Under the pieces are notes generated by a model. It worked only from the letters and a program-made list of their open reading frames with translations, ran no database searches and had not been told where the DNA came from. Position numbers and translations under genes: made by a program. 64,000 bases of DNA from contig NZ_QWBU01000002.1 of the NCBI RefSeq assembly GCF_003432075.1, positions 496,001 through 560,000 of the forward strand. The letters run 5' to 3'. Below, in pieces: positions 57,673 to 64,000 of the stretch (within the stretch, counting starts at the first letter, position 1; every line of letters starts with the position of its first letter). Source of the stretch: Shinella sp. WSJ-2 (GTDB lineage Bacteria; Pseudomonadota; Alphaproteobacteria; Rhizobiales; Rhizobiaceae).

Positions 57673-57702
57673 GAGTGGGCCCGCGAGGACCCGCTCTTTT
57701 TT
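57673..57702 (+). terminator. Terminator-like hairpin in the rimP leader (possible attenuator)
   Basis: GAGTGGG (57673-57679) pairs with CCCGCTC (57690-57696), followed by TTTTTT at 57697-57702. It lies between the promoter and rimP, so RNA polymerase must read through it to express the operon. NusA, encoded downstream, is itself a termination factor, which makes autoregulation plausible. Confidence 0.6.
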
Positions 57703-57750
57703 GTTGCCGCGATCAGGTGCATGATAACGACCATCCCGGGAGGGCATGTC

Positions 57751-58368
57751 ATGTCCGACACGAGTGAAACGCAAACCGTGGCGATCGAGCCGCGCCTGAT
57801 CGTCGAGACCGGCCTCGACCGCCGCGTTGCCGACATAATCGAGCCGACCATCGAGCAGATCGGCTACCAGCTGGTGCGCGTGCGCCTGTCGGCGCAGAAC
57901 GGCGCGACGTTGCAGATCATGTGCGAGCGTCCCGACGGCACCATGACCGTCGAAGACTGCGAGACCGTCTCGATGGCCGTTTCGCCGGTGCTCGACGTTG
58001 AGGATCCGATCGACAAGGCGTATCATCTCGAAGTGTCGTCGCCCGGCATCGACCGGCCGATGGTGCGCAAGTCGGACTTTTCGCGCTGGAGCGGTCATCT
58101 GCTGAAATGCGAGACCTCGATCCTCGTCGAAAGCCGCAAGCGCTTCCGCGGCAAGATCGTTGCCGCTGACGAAAACGGTTTCACGCTGGAGCGTGACCAG
58201 CCTGCACCCGGCGAAGCGCCGACGGTCGTCATTCCCTTCACGGCGCTTGCCGAGGGCCGGCTGATCCTGACCGACGAGCTGATCCGCGACGCGCTGGCTG
58301 CCGACAAGAAGGCAAAGGCCGCGCAGGCGGCCAACCAGAACGACGAAGACGGCGACGACGAAGAATAA
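57751..58368 (+). CDS. rimP: Ribosome maturation factor RimP
   Basis: 205 residues from the ATG at 57751 (GGGAGG upstream; the earlier ATG at 57721 is less likely). Needed for 30S subunit assembly. Blocks: [52 protein letters not shown] and [16 protein letters not shown]. Acidic C-terminal tail (NEDGDDEE-like). First gene of the conserved rimP-nusA-ylxR-infB-rbfA operon. Confidence 0.97.
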   Translation: MSDTSETQTVAIEPRLIVETGLDRRVADIIEPTIEQIGYQLVRVRLSAQNGATLQIMCERPDGTMTVEDCETVSMAVSPVLDVEDPIDKAYHLEVSSPGIDRPMVRKSDFSRWSGHLLKCETSILVESRKRFRGKIVAADENGFTLERDQPAPGEAPTVVIPFTALAEGRLILTDELIRDALAADKKAKAAQAANQNDEDGDDEE

Positions 58369-58484
58369 GTAAGTGCGTGCGTTTCGCCCGAAGTGGCGGG
58401 ACGGAGAGGACGGAACCGGAGCGGCCCAGCCGCTCCCGATTGCCGGGGGCGAAAAACCCGGCTCGACCATGGAGACCTGAGACA

Positions 58485-60083
58485 ATGGCAGTCAGTGCGA
58501 ACCGGCTTGAGCTTCTGCAGATCGCGGATGCCGTGGCCCGTGAAAAGGTCATCGACCGCGAGATCGTGCTTGCCGCGATGGCCGACGCCATCCAGAAGGC
58601 AGCCCGCTCGCGTTACGGCACGGAATCAAACATCCGCGCCGACATCAATTCCAAGACCGGCGAAATCCGCCTCCAGCGCCTGCTGGAAGTCGTCGATCAC
58701 GCCGAGGACTACTCGACCCAGATCCCGCTGGAGCTGGCGCGCGACCGCAACCCGGACGCCAAGCTCGGCGACTTCATCGCCGATCCGCTGCCGCCGATGG
58801 ATTTCGGCCGCATCGCCGCCCAGTCGGCCAAGCAGGTCATCGTGCAGAAGGTGCGCGAAGCCGAGCGTGACCGCCAGTTCGACGAATACAAGGATCGCAT
58901 TGGCGAGATCGTCAACGGCACGGTCAAGCGCGTCGAATACGGCAACGTCATCGTCGATCTCGGCCGTGGCGAAGGCATCATCCGCCGCGACGAGATGATC
59001 CCGCGCGAAAACATGCGCTACGGCGACCGCGTCCGCGCCTTCGTCTACGACGTGCGCCGCGAACAGCGTGGCCCGCAGATCTTCCTGTCGCGTACCCATC
59101 CGCAGTTCATGGTGAAGCTCTTCACCATGGAAGTTCCGGAAATCTACGACGGCATCATCCAGATCAAGTCGGTCGCCCGTGACCCCGGTTCGCGTGCGAA
59201 GATCGCCGTCATCTCGAACGACTCGTCGATCGATCCGGTCGGCGCCTGCGTCGGTATGCGCGGTTCGCGCGTCCAGGCCGTCGTCGGCGAGCTTCAGGGT
59301 GAAAAGATCGACATCATTCCGTGGTCGCAGGACCCGGCATCGTTCATCGTCAACGCGCTTCAGCCGGCTGAGGTCGCCAAGGTCGTTCTCGACGAGGATG
59401 CCGAGCGCATCGAAGTCGTCGTTCCTGACGAGCAGCTGTCGCTGGCCATCGGCCGCCGCGGCCAGAACGTGCGCCTCGCTTCGCAGCTGACGGGCTGGGA
59501 CATCGATATCCTCACGGAAGCCGAAGAGTCGGAGCGCCGCCAGAAGGAATTCAACGAGCGCACCAACCTCTTCATGGAATCGCTCGACGTCGACGAAATG
59601 GTCGGCCAGGTTCTGGCGTCCGAAGGCTTTGCCGCCGTTGAAGAACTGGCTTACGTCGATCTCGACGAAATCGCCTCGATCGACGGTTTCGATGAAGACA
59701 CGGCCCAGGAAATCCAGACCCGCGCCCGCGAATATCTCGACCGTATCGAGGCCGAGATGGACGCCAAGCGCAAGGAACTCGGCGTTTCCGACGACCTGCG
59801 CCAGATCGACGGCCTGACGAGCCAGATGCTCGTCGCGCTCGGCGAAGACGGCATCAAGACTATGGAAGACTTCGCTGGCTGCGCCGCGGACGATCTCGTC
59901 GGCTGGTCGGAACGCAAGGACGGCGAGACGAAGAAGTTCGAGGGCCTGTTCTCGAAGTTCGAGGTCTCCCGCGCCGAAGCTGAAGCCATGGTCGTCCAGG
60001 CCCGCCTTGCGGCCGGCTGGATCACCGAAGAGGACTTGGCAAAGGAAGAGCCGGTCGTCGAGGGTGGCGAACAGGACGCCTGA
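58485..60083 (+). CDS. nusA: Transcription termination/antitermination factor NusA
   Basis: 532 residues from the ATG at 58485. N-terminal RNA-polymerase domain ([20 protein letters not shown]), S1 domain ([20 protein letters not shown]), KH1 and KH2 ([20 protein letters not shown] and [20 protein letters not shown]), and two C-terminal helical repeats with acidic linker ([15 protein letters not shown]). The factor modulates pausing, termination and antitermination. Downstream of rimP by 116 bases. Confidence 0.98.
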   Translation: MAVSANRLELLQIADAVAREKVIDREIVLAAMADAIQKAARSRYGTESNIRADINSKTGEIRLQRLLEVVDHAEDYSTQIPLELARDRNPDAKLGDFIADPLPPMDFGRIAAQSAKQVIVQKVREAERDRQFDEYKDRIGEIVNGTVKRVEYGNVIVDLGRGEGIIRRDEMIPRENMRYGDRVRAFVYDVRREQRGPQIFLSRTHPQFMVKLFTMEVPEIYDGIIQIKSVARDPGSRAKIAVISNDSSIDPVGACVGMRGSRVQAVVGELQGEKIDIIPWSQDPASFIVNALQPAEVAKVVLDEDAERIEVVVPDEQLSLAIGRRGQNVRLASQLTGWDIDILTEAEESERRQKEFNERTNLFMESLDVDEMVGQVLASEGFAAVEELAYVDLDEIASIDGFDEDTAQEIQTRAREYLDRIEAEMDAKRKELGVSDDLRQIDGLTSQMLVALGEDGIKTMEDFAGCAADDLVGWSERKDGETKKFEGLFSKFEVSRAEAEAMVVQARLAAGWITEEDLAKEEPVVEGGEQDA

Positions 60084-60105
60084 TCGGCGTCCTTGAACGA
60101 TAAAC

Positions 60106-60816
60106 ATGTCGCCCGCTGATTTTGCACAGCGGTTTGCGTTGGCAGAAACGGAAACCTATATGGGCAAGAAGGACGAGGACGGCGTGAACGACCGCATGTG
60201 CATCGTGACGCGCGAAAAGGGCGAGGCGGATGATCTGATCCGCTTCGTCGCAGGTCCCGACGGCAGCGTCGTGCCGGACCTGAAGCGTCAACTCCCCGGA
60301 CGCGGATGCTGGGTAAAGGCTGAAAGGGCGATCGTCGACAAGGCGGTCGCCAAGAAGCTTTTCGGGCGTGCGCTGAAGACGGAAGCCAAGGCGGCGCCCG
60401 ATCTCGGCGCCGAGGTGGACCGGCTGATCGCCGCCCAGCTCGGCGGCATGATGAACATGGCGCGCAAGGCGGGTCAATTCATCACGGGCTCCTCGAAGGT
60501 TGATCAGGCCGTACGGGCGCTTGCGGCTCTTGCCGTCTTCCATGCGACGGATGCGGCGGCCGACGGTGTGCGGAAAATAGACCAGGCGCGGAAGGCTTCG
60601 AGCTTTCTCACCGATGATGAAACGGAAATACCCTCCTTCAAGCTCTTTTCGGAGAGCGAATTGGAGGGCCTTTTGGGAAGTAATGCGTTTATCCATGCCG
60701 CAGCGCTTGCAGGGCAGGCGGGTGAGGGTGTAGTGAAGCGCGCAATCATGCTCGAGAAATACCGGGGCGACAGCCAAATGATGGCACAGGGTGGCGCTCG
60801 CCAGACAAACCAATGA
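60106..60816 (+). CDS. YlxR-like RNA-binding protein with L7Ae-type domain
   Basis: 236 residues. N-terminal DUF448 (YlxR) domain: MCIVTRE, DDLIRFVAGPDGSVVPDLKR, GRGCWVKAERAIVDKAVAKK. C-terminal half resembles ribosomal protein L7Ae: MMNMARKAGQFITGSSKVDQ, AALAVFHATDAAADGVRK, NAFIHAALAGQAGEGVVKR-type tail. Found between nusA and infB as usual. Start uncertain: the ATG at 60106 and one at 60160 both lack strong ribosome sites. Confidence 0.9.
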   Translation: MSPADFAQRFALAETETYMGKKDEDGVNDRMCIVTREKGEADDLIRFVAGPDGSVVPDLKRQLPGRGCWVKAERAIVDKAVAKKLFGRALKTEAKAAPDLGAEVDRLIAAQLGGMMNMARKAGQFITGSSKVDQAVRALAALAVFHATDAAADGVRKIDQARKASSFLTDDETEIPSFKLFSESELEGLLGSNAFIHAAALAGQAGEGVVKRAIMLEKYRGDSQMMAQGGARQTNQ

Positions 60817-60920
60817 CGCGGTTACCGGCATTCGGCCGGCCGAAATCGCATTGGACGAACACATTTGAACGACAGAGTCTGGTGGTACGCATCCGGCTCT
60901 GATCTTAGGAACGGAACGGA

Positions 60921-63605
60921 ATGACCGACAACGAAGACGACAAGACGATCAATGTGGCTGGCAAGAAGACCCTTAGCCTGAAGCCCTCGGGGGTTCAGCA
61001 GGGAACCGTGCGCCAGGACATGGGTCGTGGCCGCACAAAGGCCGTCGTGGTCGAGACCCGCACGAAACGCCACTTCAGCCGTCCGGGTGAAGATCGCCAG
61101 GCATCTGCGCCGGCAGCACCCGTGCAGCGCCAGCCGGAGCCGCAGCAGACGCATCCCGCGCCGCAGCCTTCGCGCCCCTTACAGCAGCCGTCGCGCCCGG
61201 TGCACCAGCAGCCCTCGCGCCCGGTCGAGCAGAACCGTCCGCGCGGCGTGGTGCTGAACCAGCTTTCGCCTGACGAAGTCGAGGCCCGTCGCCGCGCGCT
61301 TGCAGAAGCGCAGATCCGCGACGCCGCCGAAGCCCGTCAGCGCGCCGAGGACGAAGCCCGCCGCAAGGTCGAGGATGAGGCCCGCCGGGTTGCCGAGGAA
61401 GAAGCCCGTCTCGTCCGCGAGAAGGAAGAGGCAGAACGCGCCGCCGCTGAGGCCGCCGCTCCCGCGCCCGTCGTGGAAGAGGTTGTCGCGCAGCCGGTCG
61501 CAAGGCCTGCTCCGGCCGCTGCCGAAACCCGCCCGCAGCCCGGCCGCACGCCGGCACCCGGCCCGGTTTCCACGCCGGTCGCCGGCCGTCGTCGCGAAAA
61601 CGACGAGGACGACGACAAGCGTCCGCGTGGTGGCGCGCCTGCAAATCGCGGCCCCGTGAAGCGCCCGGAACCCGCCAAGGCTCCTGCCCGTCCGAAGGCC
61701 GACGACGGCCGCCGCCAGGGCAAGCTGACGCTGACCACAGCCTCGACCGATGAGGACGCGACACAGCGTGGCCGCTCGCTCTCGGCCATGCGCCGCCGTC
61801 AGGAGAAGTTCCGGCGCAGCCAGATGCAGGAAACCCGCGAAAAGGTTGTTCGCGAAGTCATCCTGCCGGAGACCATCACCATTCAGGAACTGTCGCAGCG
61901 CATGTCCGAACGCGCCGTCGACGTCATCAAGTACCTGATGAAGGAAGGCCAGATGATGAAGCCCGGCGATCTGATCGACGCCGACTTGGCTGAACTCATC
62001 GCCAGCGAATTCGGCCACACCGTCAAGCGCGTCTCGGAATCCGACGTCGAAGAAGGCATCTTCAACGTTGCCGACGATGCCGGCGATCTGGAAAACCGCC
62101 CGCCGATCGTGACCATCATGGGCCACGTTGACCACGGCAAGACCTCGCTGCTCGACGCCATCCGCAAGGCCAACGTTGTCGCCGGCGAAGCCGGTGGCAT
62201 CACGCAGCACATCGGCGCCTACCAGGTCGAGCACAACGGTCACAAGATCACCTTCATCGACACCCCCGGCCACGCGGCGTTCACCGCCATGCGTGCCCGC
62301 GGTGCGCAGGCGACGGATATCGCGATCCTCGTGGTCGCGGCCGACGACAGCGTGATGCCGCAGACGATCGAGTCCATCAACCACGCCAAGGCGGCGGGTG
62401 TTCCGATCATCGTGGCGATCAACAAGATCGACAAGCACGAAGCCGATCCGCAGAAGGTGCGCAACCAGCTCCTCCAGCACGAGGTCTTCGTCGAATCCAT
62501 GGGCGGTGAAACGCTCGACGTTGAAGTGTCGGCCAAGAACCGCGTCAACCTGGACAAGCTGCTCGAAGCCGTGCTGCTGCAGGCCGAAATCCTCGATCTC
62601 AAGGCAAACCCGGACCGCACGGCCGAGGGTGTCGTCGTCGAAGCCCAGCTCGACCGCGGTCGCGGCGCCGTCGCCACCGTTCTCGTCCAGACGGGCACGC
62701 TGAAGCCCGGCCAGATCATCGTGGCCGGCGACCAGTGGGGCCGTGTGCGCGCGCTCGTCAACGACAAGGGCGAACATGTCAAGGAAGCCGGCCCGTCCAT
62801 GCCGGTCGAAATTCTCGGCCTGTCGGGCACCCCGGCCGCCGGTGACAAGTTCGCCGTCGTCGAGAACGAAAGCCGCGCCCGCGAGATCTCGGAATACCGC
62901 CAGCGTCTCGCCCGCGAAAAGCAGGTGGCACGCCAGGCCGGTTCGCGCGGCTCGCTCGAGCAGATGATGAGCCAGCTGCAGAACACCGGTCTCAAGGAGT
63001 TCCCGCTGGTCATCAAGGGCGACGTGCAGGGTTCGATCGAAGCCATTGCCGGTGCTCTCGAAAAGCTCGGCACGGACGAAGTCCGCGCGCGCATCGTCCA
63101 TTCGGGTGCCGGCGGTATCACCGAGTCCGATATCTCGCTTGCCGAGGCCTCGAACGCAGCCATCATCGGCTTCAACGTTCGTGCCAACGCCCAGGCTCGT
63201 ACGGCCGCCGAGCGCGCCGGTCTCGAGATCCGCTACTACAACATCATCTACGACCTGGTGGATGACGTGAAGGCAGCGATGTCGGGCCTGCTCTCGCCGG
63301 AACGCCGCGAAACCTTCCTCGGCAATGCCGAGATCCTCGAGGTGTTCAACATCACGAAGGTCGGCAAGGTCGCAGGCTGCCGTGTCATCGAAGGCAAGGT
63401 CGAGCGTGGTGCGGGTGTCCGCCTCGTGCGCGACAACGTCGTCATCCACGAAGGCAAGCTCAAGACGCTCAAGCGCTTCAAGGACGAAGTGTCCGAAGTG
63501 CCGATGGGCCAGGAATGCGGCATGGCCTTCGAGAACTACGAAGACATCCGCGCCGGCGACACAATCGAGTGCTTCCGCGTGGAGCACATCACCCGCACGC
63601 TGTAA
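60921..63605 (+). CDS. infB: Translation initiation factor IF-2
   Basis: 894 residues. GTPase that places initiator tRNA on the 30S subunit. N-terminal third is low-complexity and highly charged, with a long region of E, A and R ([20 protein letters not shown]) as in alphaproteobacteria. G-domain: [14 protein letters not shown] (G1), DTPGHAAF (G3), [10 protein letters not shown] (G4). Then domains II-IV with the C-terminal initiator-tRNA-binding domain. AGGAACGGA precedes the ATG. Confidence 0.98.
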   Translation: MTDNEDDKTINVAGKKTLSLKPSGVQQGTVRQDMGRGRTKAVVVETRTKRHFSRPGEDRQASAPAAPVQRQPEPQQTHPAPQPSRPLQQPSRPVHQQPSRPVEQNRPRGVVLNQLSPDEVEARRRALAEAQIRDAAEARQRAEDEARRKVEDEARRVAEEEARLVREKEEAERAAAEAAAPAPVVEEVVAQPVARPAPAAAETRPQPGRTPAPGPVSTPVAGRRRENDEDDDKRPRGGAPANRGPVKRPEPAKAPARPKADDGRRQGKLTLTTASTDEDATQRGRSLSAMRRRQEKFRRSQMQETREKVVREVILPETITIQELSQRMSERAVDVIKYLMKEGQMMKPGDLIDADLAELIASEFGHTVKRVSESDVEEGIFNVADDAGDLENRPPIVTIMGHVDHGKTSLLDAIRKANVVAGEAGGITQHIGAYQVEHNGHKITFIDTPGHAAFTAMRARGAQATDIAILVVAADDSVMPQTIESINHAKAAGVPIIVAINKIDKHEADPQKVRNQLLQHEVFVESMGGETLDVEVSAKNRVNLDKLLEAVLLQAEILDLKANPDRTAEGVVVEAQLDRGRGAVATVLVQTGTLKPGQIIVAGDQWGRVRALVNDKGEHVKEAGPSMPVEILGLSGTPAAGDKFAVVENESRAREISEYRQRLAREKQVARQAGSRGSLEQMMSQLQNTGLKEFPLVIKGDVQGSIEAIAGALEKLGTDEVRARIVHSGAGGITESDISLAEASNAAIIGFNVRANAQARTAAERAGLEIRYYNIIYDLVDDVKAAMSGLLSPERRETFLGNAEILEVFNITKVGKVAGCRVIEGKVERGAGVRLVRDNVVIHEGKLKTLKRFKDEVSEVPMGQECGMAFENYEDIRAGDTIECFRVEHITRTL

Positions 63606-63627
63606 GCGTCCGGCGATCCAAACATCG

Positions 63628-63664
63628 TGCGAGCGCCGGACCGTTTCGGCGCTCGCATTTTTTT
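63628..63664 (+). terminator. Rho-independent terminator between infB and rbfA
   Basis: Ten-base stem TGCGAGCGCC (63628-63637) with GGCGCTCGCA (63648-63657), ten-base loop, then seven T residues (63658-63664). Unexpected inside an operon that usually continues; it may split infB from rbfA or reduce rbfA expression. Confidence 0.85.
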
Positions 63665-63677
63665 GAAGGTGACGACC

Positions 63678-64000
63678 ATGGTAAGAGCAACATCCTCAGC
63701 GCCGTCGCAACGCATGCTGCGCGTGGGCGAGCAGGTGCGCGCGGCGATCACCCAGGTTCTCCAGCGCGGCGAAGTGCGCGATCCGCTGATTGAAACGACT
63801 GTCATTTCCATATCGGAAGTGCGTATGTCGCCGGATCTCAAGCATGCCACGGCCTATGTGACGCCGCTCGGCGTCAAGGACCACGACACGGTCATCGAGG
63901 CGCTTAACCGCAATGCGAAATATATCCGCGGCCGTATGGGCTCGCAGCTGCGCCAGATGAAATACATGCCGGACGTCCGCTTCCGCGACGATACCAGTTT
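63678..64000 (+). CDS. rbfA: Ribosome-binding factor A, 3'-truncated by the window
   Basis: The first 107 codons are seen. [60 protein letters not shown] and [20 protein letters not shown] are RbfA blocks with the KH-like fold; it assists 16S rRNA maturation and 30S assembly. AAGGTGA lies 8 bases before the ATG, immediately after the terminator. Confidence 0.96.
   Translation, partial: MVRATSSAPSQRMLRVGEQVRAAITQVLQRGEVRDPLIETTVISISEVRMSPDLKHATAYVTPLGVKDHDTVIEALNRNAKYIRGRMGSQLRQMKYMPDVRFRDDTS

Overview
The window looks like the chromosome of a Rhizobiaceae-type alphaproteobacterium. The gene order murA - DUF2948 - hisD - UPF0262 - phosphatase - infA - maf - yacG - tRNA-Phe and the order rimP - nusA - ylxR - infB - rbfA are typical of Rhizobium and its relatives, and three kinds of rhizobial intergenic repeat are present. 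The exact genus cannot be read from the sequence. The core is GC-rich. Two blocks are clearly poorer in GC and look acquired: about 1-9190, which ends at a tRNA-Thr gene, and about 15440-24420, which starts at a tRNA-Phe gene.

Block 1 (1-9190) is a surface-glycan locus built around a nine-carbon acidic sugar. A 5'-truncated NeuB-type synthase abuts a CMP-sugar synthetase fused to a HAD phosphatase, followed by a putative glycosyltransferase and an AGE-family epimerase/isomerase. A second operon converges on it: a distant paralogue of the first glycosyltransferase, an alpha/beta-hydrolase fold joined to TPRs, and a 660-residue protein with a GT8-like domain and a domain resembling GT42 sialyltransferases. 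The set reads as a complete make-activate-transfer pathway for a Kdn-like or sialic-acid-like sugar.

From 9189 to 15437 the core returns: tRNA-Thr, murA, hisD, infA, maf, yacG, tRNA-Phe.

Block 2 (15440-24420) is a decayed mobile island at tRNA-Phe. It holds a broken tyrosine integrase, a frameshifted Bmt5-like (DUF2431) RNA methyltransferase overlapping an ALKBH8-like dioxygenase gene, ugd, an inactivated IS3-family element inserted in an IS630 remnant, a secreted GH33 sialidase, and remnants of IS5, a second IS3-family and IS481 transposase genes.

From 24502 to 36627 lies a catabolic region: an FAH-family enzyme, an Lrp regulator, a fused indolepyruvate ferredoxin oxidoreductase and a leucine-degradation operon (ivd, mccB, ridA, mccA, mvaB, methylglutaconyl-CoA hydratase). 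Then come pbpC with a bacterial alpha-2-macroglobulin, a candidate structured RNA, an AEC transporter, a membrane-anchored cytochrome c, kdsB, pheA, nudC, a HIT protein, the SRP RNA, dnaX, ybaB, a LysE exporter, a MOSC protein, recR, a lytic transglycosylase, an MFS exporter and finally rimP-nusA-ylxR-infB-rbfA, with rbfA cut by the window edge.
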